DNA from: Bacteroidia bacterium
Lineage (GTDB): Bacteria; Bacteroidota; Bacteroidia; J057
Direction of reading: 5' to 3'
Assembly: GCA_033391075.1 (NCBI GenBank)
Contig: JAWPMV010000001.1
Span: 2,914,001 to 2,978,000, forward strand
Length of the DNA stretch: 64,000 bases
The notes under the pieces were generated by a model. That model was not told the DNA's origin, ran no database searches, and worked only from the letters and a program-made list of their open reading frames with translations. Position numbers and translations under genes: made by a program. Shown here one piece after another: positions 1-10,200 of this stretch. The stretch's first letter is position 1. Every line of letters starts with the position of its first letter.

Positions 1-1436
1 AATATCTCCTTGACCACATTTCCATGCACATCAGTCAAGCGATAACGCCTTCCCTGATGTTTAAAAGTCAGGCGTTCATGGTCCATCCCCATAAGGTGGA
101 GCAAGGTAGCCTGAAAGTCATGTACGTGAACAGGATCCTGTATGATGTTATAGCCAAAGTCATCAGTCATGCCATAGCTAAAGCCTTTTTTCACTCCGGC
201 TCCTGCCATAAAGAGCGTATAGCATTTGGGATGATGGTCGCGACCGTAATTGGTTTTGGTGAGTTTACCTTGGGAGTAGGCAGTTCGCCCGAATTCTCCG
301 CCCCATATGACAAGGGTATCGTCTAAAAGGCCTCTTTGCTTAAGGTCTCTAATCAAAGCAGCGCTGGCCTGGTCGGTTTCTTTCGCTTGATTCTTAATTG
401 CACTGGGGAGATTTCCATGTTGGTCCCATCCCTGGTGGTAAAGCTGTATGAATTTCACTCCGCGTTCTGCCAATCTTCTTGCCAATAGACAGTTAGCGGC
501 AAATGTACCCGGCTGGCGACTATCTTCCCCATACATATCATAGATATAATCCGGCTCTTCATTTGTATCCATGATCTCAGGGACGGAAGTTTGCATACGA
601 AAGGCCATTTCATATTGAGCCATTCTTGCCAGAATTTCCGGATCTCCTAATTCCTCATGATTGAGTTCTTCGAGCTGTTTCAGGTATTGCAATTGCTCCT
701 GACGACTTTCTTCACTCACCCCTGGAGGATTACTTAAGTACAAAACCGGATTTTTACCAGCCCTGAACTGAACTCCCTGGTGTTGAGAAGGCAGAAAGCC
801 ATTGCCCCAAAGCCTTGAGTATAAGGGTTGTCCGAACTTATTTTTGGTAACCAGAACTACAAATGAGGGAAGATTCTCATTATCAGACCCCAATCCATAA
901 CTCAACCAGGAACCTATGGAAGGTCTGCCTGGAAATTGTGAACCGGTTTGAATAAAGGTAGCCGCCGGGTCGTGGTTGATTGCCTCGGTATGCATACTTT
1001 TGATGAAGCAAAGCTCATCCACTATTTTGGCCGTATGGGGCATCAATTCACTTACCCAGGCTCCACTTTTCCCATGTCGCTTAAAATCAAAAACTGAACC
1101 AGCAAGCGGAAATCGGGTTTGTCCTGCCGACATACCCGTAAGCCTTTGGCCCTTGCGAATACTTTCCGGAAGATCATCCCCGTTCATTTTTTGTAGCAGG
1201 GGTTTATGATCAAAGAGATCATGCTGTGAAGGCCCACCACTCTGAAAGAGATAGATCACTCTTTTTACTTTAGGAGAAAAATGGGGCCCGATCGGATCGG
1301 CAGCCGTCATAGGATTCGCTCCCATCAAAGACTGGGGGTTCATTAAACCCGCTAGTGAAATCGCTCCCAGTCCCAGAGAAGTTTTCGTTAGAAAATCCCT
1401 TCTTGAATAGTTCTTTTTTTCGTTTCCGCAGTTCAT
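1..1436 (-). CDS. DUF1501 family exported protein (C-terminus cut by window edge)
   Basis: Read by hand on the minus strand; the frame is open from an ATG at 1434-1436 to the left edge, giving 478 codons without a stop. The N-terminus carries a Tat-type signal (SRRDFL followed by TKTSLGLGAISLAGL), so folded export is expected. The body matches DUF1501, a sulfatase/alkaline-phosphatase-fold family: SGGPSQHDLFDHKP near residue 70, a GGEFGRT segment and a GRDHHPKCYTLFMAG segment near the C-terminus. The gene lies 87 bp downstream of a PSCyt1/DUF1549/DUF1553 gene on the same strand, the usual partner of this family in Planctomycetes, Verrucomicrobia and some Bacteroidota. The biochemical function of the pair is not established; polysaccharide or sulfated-substrate use is a common guess. 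Only a few C-terminal residues are probably missing. Confidence 0.88.
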   Translation of the reverse strand, partial: MNCGNEKKNYSRRDFLTKTSLGLGAISLAGLMNPQSLMGANPMTAADPIGPHFSPKVKRVIYLFQSGGPSQHDLFDHKPLLQKMNGDDLPESIRKGQRLTGMSAGQTRFPLAGSVFDFKRHGKSGAWVSELMPHTAKIVDELCFIKSMHTEAINHDPAATFIQTGSQFPGRPSIGSWLSYGLGSDNENLPSFVVLVTKNKFGQPLYSRLWGNGFLPSQHQGVQFRAGKNPVLYLSNPPGVSEESRQEQLQYLKQLEELNHEELGDPEILARMAQYEMAFRMQTSVPEIMDTNEEPDYIYDMYGEDSRQPGTFAANCLLARRLAERGVKFIQLYHQGWDQHGNLPSAIKNQAKETDQASAALIRDLKQRGLLDDTLVIWGGEFGRTAYSQGKLTKTNYGRDHHPKCYTLFMAGAGVKKGFSYGMTDDFGYNIIQDPVHVHDFQATLLHLMGMDHERLTFKHQGRRYRLTDVHGNVVKEI

Positions 1437-1444
1437 AGGGAAAA

Positions 1445-1517
1445 GTTTTGTAGTGTTGTAGTTCTGCAGTTTTGTGGTTTCATTTTACTCCCAACTTCCA
1501 AACTACAACACTAAAAC
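1445..1517. repeat. Imperfect inverted repeat between DUF1501 and PSCyt1 genes
   Basis: The arm at 1445-1463 (gttttgtagtgttgtagtt) is nearly complementary to 1501-1517 (aactacaacactaaaac), differing by a 2-nt bulge, with about 37 nt between. It sits in the 87-bp spacer of a two-gene minus-strand unit. The right arm has the low-complexity GTAGT/GTTGT look of intergenic minisatellites. It could form a hairpin in the transcript and set the ratio of the two products, but there is no T-tract to call it a terminator. Confidence 0.4.
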
Positions 1518-1523
1518 ACATAA

Positions 1524-4500
1524 TTATCTTTTCATATAAGCCTCATCATGATTGAGGATGGTACTTGACACTACTGCTAATGCAGCAGTCTTCGGTATTT
1601 CCAGCTTTGTATTGCCGGCATATTCACCATAAGCAAGCAATTCTTTTGCTTTGGAGGGATCGTTTTGGAAGCGATCCAATTGTTTCTCATACAACTCTTT
1701 GAGCAATTTGATTTCTTCAGGCTTTGCTTTGCGGCCTGTGCTCAGTCTAAAAGCATATAAAATCTGTTCCTCCAGATCGCCTTCTTTTTCCAGTTGAATT
1801 CGCTCGGCGAGCACGCGAGCAGCTTCAACAAATTGGGGGTCATTAAGTAACACCAATGCCTGCAAGGGTGTATTGGTATTTTCTCTCTTGACTACACAAA
1901 TATCTCTGTTAGGAGCATCGAAAGCTGTCATGGATGGATGTGGAGAGGTACGCTTGACAAAGGTGTATAAACTCCGTCGATACAGACTATCTCCCCTGGT
2001 AACTTTGTATCGAAGCAGGCGATAAGAGAAATTGCCTTTTTCTATCCAAAGGCCTTCCGGTTGGTAAGGCTTTACACTTTCGCCCCCAACTTTCTGCACC
2101 AAAAGACCGCTGGCTGCCAATGCATTATCTCTAATCATCTCCGCCGGCAATCGGTAGCTGGAACCCCGAGCCAACCATATATTCGATGGATCAATTTCTT
2201 TTGCCTTTTCTCTAATTTCGGATGATTGCTGATAGGTATGAGACATGTATATTTTCTTCAATAAAGCCTTCAGATCCCATCCGTTTTCCATAAAATCTAC
2301 CGCCAACCAATCCAAAAGTTCCGGATGTGTGGGTAAAGCTCCCTGTACCCCAAAATCCTGGGGTGTATTAACCAGGCCCTGCCCAAAAATCATTTGCCAG
2401 TATCGATTAACGGTAACCCGGGCCGTTAGCGGGTTATCATTTGTAAATATCCACTTTGCCAGCCCCAATCTGTTTTGTAATTCCTCGGTTGAAAAGGCAG
2501 GTAGTACTTCGGGAGTACCCATTCCAACTTCATACATAGGATCATCATATTCTCCCCGGTTATAGGCGAAGGTAGTCCGAGCTTCGGGCATTTCCTCCAT
2601 TACCATCACTTCCGGAATTTCATTGCTCAATTCCAGCCATTCATCTCTCAGGGCTTTCAACTTCTTTTTTTGAGCCACTACTTCCCTTTCTTTCCCAAGC
2701 CAATACACAGCTAAAAGATCTTTAGGTTCATCTGCACTTTCAATTCCGGCTATTTTTGATACTTCTATTTCTGCCAACTCTCTTCCATAAATTACCAATT
2801 CATCCATCAGGCCTTTGTAGGCTCCAATTTCCCCGGTAAAAGCTCTTCCGCTCAAGCCCACCCGTACACTCCTGATCTGGACAACATGTGAACCACCCGC
2901 TACGCTTTTTGCGGATTTATACAATTGATCAAAGACCACTTCGCCCTTCATTTTTTTCCCATCTTTGAACAAACTAAAGCCCTTTGCTTTGCCCGATCCA
3001 TTATAGCTAAAAGCCAAATGCTTCCAGCTATTGATTTTTATGGAATCCTGGCTGCGAAAATGAAGGTAGTTGTGTGGGGGTGAATGAATGATTCGAGCAT
3101 TCAGTCTATTTAAGGTATCCAGGTAAAAATCCCATCCCCGCCAATAGCTATTTTTCTCACTACTGGTTCCCATCAGGGTCTGGGTTTCCCCTTTCTTTCT
3201 TTTAGAAGTATTCGCCCATAATCCCGCAGAAAAAGCATCCGTCCATTCAAAATTGGGGATGTTTTGCAGGTAAATCTCATCATAGTTTCCGCTCAGCTCC
3301 AATGCATTTCCATTTTTTCCTTTTACTACTGAGGCTTTTCCATTGGAGACACTGACCGTCGAATTGTCAATCACATATTTAGCATTGCCATCTGTGATTC
3401 CATTTGAAAACTTTCTTTTCCCATCAGATTTTTTTCGCTCCCGAATGGAATTGAACGGATAATAGCCTACACGAGCTTCTTTGGCATGAGACTTTGGCAA
3501 TTTTTTGAGGTATTCTTTGGTCGAAAGAAGCTTTGATTCTAAAGCCTTCAAAACTGCCTCTTCTTTCTCTATCTCAATTTTTAGTTGAGTCCTCTTTGTT
3601 TCTGTTTCATCATCTGCCACAGAAAGCATAGGCCCATAGTTCCCATCATCTCCCGTCATCCCCAATTCTTTTACATTATTGAAGAAAGCGGTGAGTTGAT
3701 AGTATTCTTTTTGAGAAATCGGATCAAATTTGTGATCATGACAGCGCGCACAGCCTACGGTCAATCCCAAAAAAGCAGTTGATACTGTTTCCGTTCTATC
3801 AAATACGTAGCCCAGGCGAAATTCTTCATCTATCACTCCGCCTTCTGCTGTCATGGGGTGATTTCGATTGAAAGCGGTGGCCAGTTTTTGATCACGACTT
3901 GCATTCGGCATGAGGTCTCCCGCCAATTGCCAGGTGGCAAATTGATCATAGGGCATATTTTCCTGAAAAGCCTTAATCACCCAATCTCTCCAGGGCCACA
4001 TCATCCGCCAACCATCTGCATGCATCCCATGTGAATCCGCATAACGTGAAATATCCATCCACTCCATTGCCATCCTTTCGGCATAAGCATCCGAATTTAA
4101 AAACTCATCTACCCTTTTCTCATAGGCTTGTGGATCCTCATCCTTCAGGAAATTTTCCATTTCCTCAACACTAGGAGGCAAACCCCTTACATCCATGCTC
4201 AATCTTCTGAGGAGTCGTTCCTTATCCGCTTTCTCTGCAGGCTCAAGACCTACTTGAGGCAAAGCATGCTGCACAAAGACATCAATCTCATTTTCGACTA
4301 AAGCTGCGTTTTTTTCATGAGCAGGAAGCGCAGATTTTTCAGGTGGAATAAAAGCCCAATGCTCTTTCCATTCAGCTCCTTCTTCTATCCATTTAAATAA
4401 AATGGCTTTTTCTCTTTCACTCAGAACCAAATTTGAGGTCGGAGGAGGCATTTGAAATTCAGGGTCATCACTAAGTATGCGTTCGATACTTTGGCTTTTC

Positions 4501-4787
4501 CCAGCCTTTCCAGCTACAAAAGCATAGCCATTACCTGAGGAAAGGGCCTTGAAAGCTTCATCTTCCAGGTCCAGCCTTAGGCCTGCTTCACGCGTATTTT
4601 CATCCGGACCATGGCAAGAATAGCATCTATCAGATAAGATAGGCCGCACATGGAAATTAAAATCAATTTTCTCCGGAAGCTCTGAATATGCCTCTTCCAG
4701 CTTTGCAGGAACCTTATCTCCACAAGCAGTGAAAAAGAAGAAAAATATGAAGGAAAGAAATGGTAGTAGTTTATAGCAAGTACGCAT
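1524..4787 (-). CDS. PSCyt1/DUF1549/LamG/DUF1553 lipoprotein (planctomycete-type cytochrome c protein)
   Basis: This 1087-residue protein starts with a lipoprotein signal (hydrophobic run ending FTAC, Cys22), so it should be anchored to a membrane. A haem c motif CYSCH lies at residues 55-59 in the PSCyt1 domain. DUF1549 follows (about 160-370) and holds a second CxxCH-like motif (CARCH, near 345). A concanavalin/LamG-like domain is inserted at about 450-690, and DUF1553 occupies about 780-1030. The order is typical of large PSCyt1-DUF1549-LamG-DUF1553 proteins. It is the first gene of a probable two-gene unit with the DUF1501 gene downstream. Known families only: the haem motif implies a redox or electron-transfer role, perhaps in breakdown of complex substrates, but the reaction is unknown. 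The identification is firm, the function is not. Confidence 0.92.
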   Translation of the reverse strand: MRTCYKLLPFLSFIFFFFFTACGDKVPAKLEEAYSELPEKIDFNFHVRPILSDRCYSCHGPDENTREAGLRLDLEDEAFKALSSGNGYAFVAGKAGKSQSIERILSDDPEFQMPPPTSNLVLSEREKAILFKWIEEGAEWKEHWAFIPPEKSALPAHEKNAALVENEIDVFVQHALPQVGLEPAEKADKERLLRRLSMDVRGLPPSVEEMENFLKDEDPQAYEKRVDEFLNSDAYAERMAMEWMDISRYADSHGMHADGWRMMWPWRDWVIKAFQENMPYDQFATWQLAGDLMPNASRDQKLATAFNRNHPMTAEGGVIDEEFRLGYVFDRTETVSTAFLGLTVGCARCHDHKFDPISQKEYYQLTAFFNNVKELGMTGDDGNYGPMLSVADDETETKRTQLKIEIEKEEAVLKALESKLLSTKEYLKKLPKSHAKEARVGYYPFNSIRERKKSDGKRKFSNGITDGNAKYVIDNSTVSVSNGKASVVKGKNGNALELSGNYDEIYLQNIPNFEWTDAFSAGLWANTSKRKKGETQTLMGTSSEKNSYWRGWDFYLDTLNRLNARIIHSPPHNYLHFRSQDSIKINSWKHLAFSYNGSGKAKGFSLFKDGKKMKGEVVFDQLYKSAKSVAGGSHVVQIRSVRVGLSGRAFTGEIGAYKGLMDELVIYGRELAEIEVSKIAGIESADEPKDLLAVYWLGKEREVVAQKKKLKALRDEWLELSNEIPEVMVMEEMPEARTTFAYNRGEYDDPMYEVGMGTPEVLPAFSTEELQNRLGLAKWIFTNDNPLTARVTVNRYWQMIFGQGLVNTPQDFGVQGALPTHPELLDWLAVDFMENGWDLKALLKKIYMSHTYQQSSEIREKAKEIDPSNIWLARGSSYRLPAEMIRDNALAASGLLVQKVGGESVKPYQPEGLWIEKGNFSYRLLRYKVTRGDSLYRRSLYTFVKRTSPHPSMTAFDAPNRDICVVKRENTNTPLQALVLLNDPQFVEAARVLAERIQLEKEGDLEEQILYAFRLSTGRKAKPEEIKLLKELYEKQLDRFQNDPSKAKELLAYGEYAGNTKLEIPKTAALAVVSSTILNHDEAYMKR

Positions 4788-4950
4788 ATTCTGAAATTAA
4801 AAAAGACTGCCCTTAGTTCCAATTGTGGTCGGAATGAACAGAAGTATATTTTTCAATTTTACGGTTTATAGATGCAACCCAAACCCTTGTTTAAACATCT
4901 GCCCCAGTATAGTTCATCAAATTTTGTCATTCTAATACACGTCTAAACAC

Positions 4951-5403
4951 ATGAAAAAATCTCGTTTTATTCTAGCTGCCCTTCTTTCGATATGCCTGTT
5001 TATTCCACAATTGAGTCAGGCCACAAATCCAGAATCAGAAGAAGTAGTTCAAAAATCGCTGGAAACCAAACAGCTTGAAAAGATTCTGGAGACAGATGAA
5101 AGTGGAAAATTTTTGCCCATCCAATTGGTGAGTAATGGTCTGGTAGACAAAGGAGCAGAATTCCGGAGAGATGGTAGCAAGATTTATGTTTTTGATAGTT
5201 CTGATGCCCAGGGCTTGAATCAAGACCAGAAGTATCTGGAGTTAAAAAGCATGAAGATCAAAAAGAAAAAATCGATCCTGAAATATGAGTATGCAGGAAA
5301 GAAGGTAAGAATCGCATTAAAGAAATTGGAAGGAGACTGGAATTATCGATCTATCTACATCAAAAAAGGTAAAGGGAGTTATTACCTGGATGTTACTACC
5401 TAA
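4951..5403 (+). CDS. Small exported protein of unknown function
   Basis: 150 residues with a clear Sec signal peptide (MKKSRFILAALLSICLFIPQ, cleavage probably after LSQA). The mature part is charged and lysine-rich, with alternating short strands (KSMKIKKKKSILKYEYAGKKV) suggesting a small beta-rich periplasmic protein. It has a normal start and stop and no overlap with neighbours. It lies divergent from the PSCyt1 gene and 160 bp upstream of the marR gene. I do not recognise the family. Confidence 0.75.
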   Translation: MKKSRFILAALLSICLFIPQLSQATNPESEEVVQKSLETKQLEKILETDESGKFLPIQLVSNGLVDKGAEFRRDGSKIYVFDSSDAQGLNQDQKYLELKSMKIKKKKSILKYEYAGKKVRIALKKLEGDWNYRSIYIKKGKGSYYLDVTT

Positions 5404-5500
5404 CTAAGCATTTAATCCGTCATATTTATACAATCGTGTCCGGATGGTTCCCAGCCATTCGGGCATTTTTTTAATGAAGAAAAAATGAATTAGAAATAAA

Positions 5501-5533
5501 TTTGATTTTTCCCGAACAATTATCATACCTTCG
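5501..5533 (+). promoter_or_regulatory. Bacteroidota-type promoter of the marR gene
   Basis: A -33-like TTTG at 5501-5504 and a -7-like TACCTTCG at 5526-5533 (consensus TAnnTTTG) are separated by 21 bp. The expected start is about 5540, on top of the inverted repeat at 5540-5553. The spacing is good; the -7 box departs at one consensus base. Confidence 0.5.
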
Positions 5534-5539
5534 CGTTTA

Positions 5540-5553
5540 GTTACAAGTGTAAC
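5540..5553. promoter_or_regulatory. MarR operator O1 (GTTACAAGTGTAAC)
   Basis: A 14-bp inverted repeat with 6-bp arms GTTACA/TGTAAC, lying at the predicted transcription start and 9 bp before the marR ATG. A near-identical copy precedes the adaptor gene. MarR dimers typically bind such palindromes and repress their own gene, so autoregulation is inferred. Confidence 0.65.
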
Positions 5554-5562
5554 CAATTTTCT

Positions 5563-6066
5563 ATGCAAGAAAATCCAAAAATATTTCAGAGTCTGGGTGC
5601 TTATCTGGGGAAAGCAGGTAAAGTTATGGGGAAGAGATTGAGCGAAAATTTTGCAGCTGCCGGATACGACATCAATTTGGAACACTGGATCATTCTTGTT
5701 CACCTCTGGGCACAGGATGGTTTGAATCAAAAATCCCTGTGTGATTTCGCCGGACAGCATAAAACAGCCATTACCCGAGCGATCAATAGTCTTGAAAAAC
5801 TGGGCTTTGTAGTTAGGATTCCTGATAAATTGGATAAAAGGAACAAATTGATATACCTCACCCATCAAGGGAAAGAGGTTCGGGAAGGACTGGTTGAGCA
5901 AATGCAAAAAACCATAGGCGAAGCAACCAAAGGTATAGCAGCAGAGGATATCGAAACTTGCAAACAGGTATTGGGCAAAGTTTTCCTAAACCTGGCTGAC
6001 GAAGAACATATACAATTTTCATCATATAATAGTTACAATCGTAACGAAACTAATAGTAACTCCTAA
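5563..6066 (+). CDS. MarR family transcriptional regulator of RND efflux operon
   Basis: A 167-residue winged-helix protein. The recognition-helix region (LNQKSLCDFAGQHKTAITRA, about residues 65-85) and the wing with the conserved D-K-R motif (PDKLDKRNKLIYLT) are typical MarR elements, flanked by dimerisation helices. It is the first gene of a set continuing with an RND adaptor (24 bp gap), pump and outer-membrane channel. MarR repressors often sit before the pumps they control and release DNA on binding small lipophilic compounds. Paired operators (5540-5553 and 6032-6045, the second inside the 3' end of this gene) suggest control both of itself and of the pump genes. Confidence 0.92.
   Translation: MQENPKIFQSLGAYLGKAGKVMGKRLSENFAAAGYDINLEHWIILVHLWAQDGLNQKSLCDFAGQHKTAITRAINSLEKLGFVVRIPDKLDKRNKLIYLTHQGKEVREGLVEQMQKTIGEATKGIAAEDIETCKQVLGKVFLNLADEEHIQFSSYNSYNRNETNSNS
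6032..6045. promoter_or_regulatory. MarR operator O2 (GTTACAATCGTAAC)
   Basis: An inverted repeat with 5-bp arms GTTAC/GTAAC and a 4-nt centre, matching the operator before marR at 11 of 14 positions. It lies inside the last codons of marR, 46 bp before the adaptor ATG, where it could control a second internal promoter for the pump genes or roadblock transcription. No clear -33/-7 pair was found beside it. Confidence 0.55.
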
Positions 6067-6090
6067 CAATTTCACGCAAACACTAGCGAG

Positions 6091-7203
6091 ATGAGTAGAA
6101 ATATCACAGTTGCACTGGCCGTTGGATTCCTGATCCTTTCTGGGGTAGGATTTTCGGTAATCAGCGGTATGAAAAAACCGGCTGAACTAAAAGAAGTCAG
6201 TAAAGTAATCAAACAGGTAAAAGGCCTGGAAGTCAAAAATACCAGCCTAAATACCCAATTAGAAATAACCGGCCGCTTACAAGCTGCCAAGAAAATCGAG
6301 GTATTTACAGAAGTCGGAGGAACCCTGCTTCCAAATGGCAATCGTTTTAGGGAAGGAAATTTCTTTAAAAAAGGTTCTGTTCTCGTAAGGGTAGACAATA
6401 GCGAACAATTGTTGGGTCTGCTGGCTCAAAAGAGTTCGCTGATGAATCAAATTACCCTCATGCTCCCCGACCTCAAATCAGATTATCCGCAAAGTTTCCC
6501 CAATTGGCAGAAATACCTGGATCAAATGGATGTAAATAAAGCGCTGGAACCCCTTCCAGAAGCTGTTTCAGATCAGGAAAAGTATTTTGTTTCTGCCAGA
6601 AACCTTTACAATCTCTTTTACAATATTCAGAGCCAGGAGAAAAGAATGAGCAAGTTCACTGTTCATGCCCCCTTTAATGGAGCCTTATCTCAGGCGATGA
6701 TTACAGAGGGAACCCTGGTACGAGCCGGTCAAAAACTCGGAGAGTTTATGAACACCTATACTTTCGAACTTGAAGCTTCAATAAACGAAGGAGATATCAA
6801 TCTACTCAGAAGGGGAAATAAGGTAGAACTTTTCTCTGATGACAAAAGCAAAAGCTGGAAAGGTACCGTATTGCGCATCAGCAACACCATCGATCCGGCA
6901 ACTCAAACCGTCAAAGTTTTCATTAGTGTTTCAGGAGAAGGCCTTAGAGAAGGTATGTATTTGAGCGGAACAGCAAATGGACGGAAACTGGATAATGTCT
7001 TTGAAATCTCAAGGAACCTCCTGATTGATCAGGATAAAGTATATGTCATAGAAGATTCCGCTCTGAAGATAGTCCAAATAAATCCCCTCTATCTAACCTC
7101 CCAAAATGCCATTGTTTCCGGTTTGCCAGAAAATAGCATCATGATGAACGAAGCCTTGATTGGTGCCTATGAAGGTCTGAAGGTTAACACCTATTTCGAA
7201 TAA
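6091..7203 (+). CDS. RND efflux periplasmic adaptor subunit (HlyD/MFP family)
   Basis: 370 residues with an N-terminal membrane anchor (about residues 6-24), then the membrane-fusion fold: a split lipoyl/barrel-sandwich domain (LEITGRLQAAKKIEVFTEVG near 55 and FTVHAPFNGALSQ near 190) flanking a helical hairpin, then a beta-barrel domain. It joins the inner-membrane pump to the TolC-like channel. The gene is 36 bp before the pump gene with a good ribosome site between them. The hairpin is short, as in other Bacteroidota adaptors. Substrate cannot be read from sequence. Confidence 0.92.
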   Translation: MSRNITVALAVGFLILSGVGFSVISGMKKPAELKEVSKVIKQVKGLEVKNTSLNTQLEITGRLQAAKKIEVFTEVGGTLLPNGNRFREGNFFKKGSVLVRVDNSEQLLGLLAQKSSLMNQITLMLPDLKSDYPQSFPNWQKYLDQMDVNKALEPLPEAVSDQEKYFVSARNLYNLFYNIQSQEKRMSKFTVHAPFNGALSQAMITEGTLVRAGQKLGEFMNTYTFELEASINEGDINLLRRGNKVELFSDDKSKSWKGTVLRISNTIDPATQTVKVFISVSGEGLREGMYLSGTANGRKLDNVFEISRNLLIDQDKVYVIEDSALKIVQINPLYLTSQNAIVSGLPENSIMMNEALIGAYEGLKVNTYFE

Positions 7204-7239
7204 TCAATCCCTAAATCACCTAAAGGAACAAAAGGAATT

Positions 7240-10200
7240 ATGAAAAATATCATTTCCTATTTTATCAGACATGCGATATCTGCGGATGTGCTTGTCATCT
7301 TGATTCTCCTCTTTGGGGTTCTGGGATTGTCGAGTATGCGAAGTACCTTCTTCCCCGAAACGGATACGAAACTGATTAGCATAAACATCCCTTTTCCTGG
7401 AGCTTCACCAGAAGAAATGGAAGAAGGCGTAATCCTGAAAATTGAAGATAACCTCAGTGGAATTTCAGGAATTGAAACCATCACTTCTCTATCTCAGGAA
7501 AACTCAGGAAGCGTAAGGGTACAGATCAAAGATGGTTATGACATAGATGAAGTACTTACAGATGTAAAGAATGCTGTTGACAGAATCAACTCATTTCCTG
7601 CGGGAATGGAACCCGCTGTTATTTCAAAATCCGAAGTTTTAACGCTGGCAATTACCTTTGCGATTAGCGGAGATATTGATCTGCGAACCTTGAAACAGTT
7701 TGCGGATGAAGTGGAAGATGACTTGCTGGCGAGTTCTAATATTTCCAAGGTATCTGTGGCAGGATTTCCGGCAGAAGAAGTTCTTATTAGTGTAAGGGAA
7801 AATGATCTGCGGAAATTTAACCTCACTTTTGATCAGGTTTCAAATGCCGTTCGAGCTGCTAACATCGAAATCTCCGGTGGAACGATCAAAGGTAGCACAG
7901 AAGATCTCCTCATCAGATCCAAGAATAAAAGATATTATGCGAAGGATTTTGAGGACTTTGTAGTTGCTACCAATCCTGATGGCAGGCAGGTAAAATTGTA
8001 TGAAGTCGCAGATGTCAAAGATGCCTGGGCCGAAGCAACGAATCGAGTATATGTAAATAGAAAACCAGCGGCATACATCAATGTAAACAATACTTCTGAT
8101 GAAAACCTGCTTACGATTTCAGAAGAGGTTGGAGAATATATCGCCAGCTTTAATGAGAAAAACTCCGTCGTACAAGCAGAGATTATCAATGATGGTGCGG
8201 TAGAATTGAGGGAAAGGGTAAACCTGCTTTCCGAAAATGGAATTGTCGGTTTTACACTGGTTGTAATAATTCTGGCAATGTTCCTCCAAATCCGATTGGC
8301 TTTCTGGGTAGCCCTGGCCATTCCGGTTTCCTTTATGGGAATGTTTATTCTGGCTCCGCTCTTTGGGGTTAGTATCAATATGCTTTCTCTATTCGGTATG
8401 ATCCTGGTAATCGGGATTCTGGTGGATGATGGAATTGTGATCAGTGAGAATATCTATCGGCATTTTGAGATGGGGAAAAGCAGACATCAGGCAGCTTTAG
8501 ATGGGACCATGGAAGTGCTTCCCGCTGTTACAGGAGCCATCCTTACAACCATAGTCGCATTTGCTGTATTCTTTTTCATTGATGGAACAGTTGGGGATTT
8601 CTTCTCAGAAATCAGTGTTGTCGTAATTCTGACCCTGGCCTTCTCCTTATTGGAAGGAGCCTTTGTCTTACCTGCTCACGTTTCTCATTCCAAAGCCTTA
8701 ACTCCTCCGGAAGAAAAAGTTGAAGAAAAAACACTAATCGGAAAATGGTTTCAGAAATTGCAGCAAAGCTTATGGGATGCAATGGAATGGATGAAAACCA
8801 GATTTTATGAACCCATTCTTCTTTTCTTCTTAAGAAATACCGTCCTGGGAATAGCCATTCCTATTGGCCTATTGGTATTAAGCGTCAGCTTGTTTTTCGG
8901 TGGATTTGTGGAAGGAACTTTTTTCCCAAATATAGAATCCAATTTTGTTACAGTAAGCCTGAAAATGCCTGCGGGTACACCAGAATCAGTAACACAAAAA
9001 GGATTAGATCAAATTGAAACCGCCGTTTGGAAGGTAAATCAGAATTACAAAGAAGAGCGGGCAGACAAAAAGGATGTCGTGCTTATTCTTTCCAAAAACC
9101 TGGGTGCTTCCAGCGGAGCAGGGGTAGCAGCTCCACAGGATGGTGCAATAGCAGCAACAGGAGGTGCCAATTCAGGTAGTGTCCTTGTCAACCTCATGAA
9201 GGGCGAAGACAGAAATCTCAAAGCTATTGAGCTTGTAGATGCCTTCAGAAAAGAAACGGGAACTATATTCGGAGCTGAACAGCTTTCATTTTCGACTGCT
9301 ACTCCTTTCGGTGATCCGGTTTCTATTTCCGTAAGAGGACAGGATCTGGAGGAGCTTACTTCGGCAGTAAATGAAATCAAAGGCGAAATGGCAAAAATGC
9401 CGGACCTGGTTGATGTGAGGGATAACAATCAGGTAGGCCTGAAAGAGATCAACATAAAGCTAAAGGACAAAGGCTACCTACTGGGATTAACTCCCCAGTT
9501 TGTAATAGCTCAAATCCGACAGGGATTCTTTGGTGCAGAAGTTCAACGATTGCAAAGAGGGAAAGATGAAGTAAAAGTATGGGTACGATATTCCAAAGCT
9601 GATCGGTCATCAATCGGAAAATTGGAGAATATGCGAATCCGGACGGCAAACGGTCAGGCCTATCCTCTGAAAGAATTGGTGGACCTGGATTTTAGTCGGG
9701 GAATCATAGCCATCAATCACCTGGATGGAGATCGGGAAATTAGAATTATTTCTGATTTAGTCTCAGATGATGTTCAGTCTTCCGTTGCCAATGCTACGAT
9801 AGAATCTCAAATCATTCCGGCTGTATTGTCAAAATATCCCAGTGTCCGATATTCTATGGAAGGACAGGTAAAAGAGTCTGCGAAAACTGCGTCTTCAGCA
9901 GGTAGAATCATGCCCTTTGCCTTTATCCTGATTATGACCATCATTATCGTAACCTTCAGATCATGGTCTCAGACGATAGCAGTAGGCTTGACATTGCCCT
10001 TTGGTTTCATCGGAGTAATAGTGGGTCATGCAATCATGGGTAAGCCTATCAGTATGCTATCCATGATGGGAGTATTTGCACTGGTTGGAGTGATGGTAAA
10101 TGATGCCCTGGTATTGGTCAATGCATTTAATCAATTAATAAAAGAAGGCAAGCCATTCAAAGAAGCCTTGCATGAAGCAGCCCTCTCACGTTTCCGACCT

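Noticed and set aside
5404-5907. Minus-strand frame of 167 codons over marR
   Set aside because: It runs against the clear MarR protein and contains no recognisable domain.
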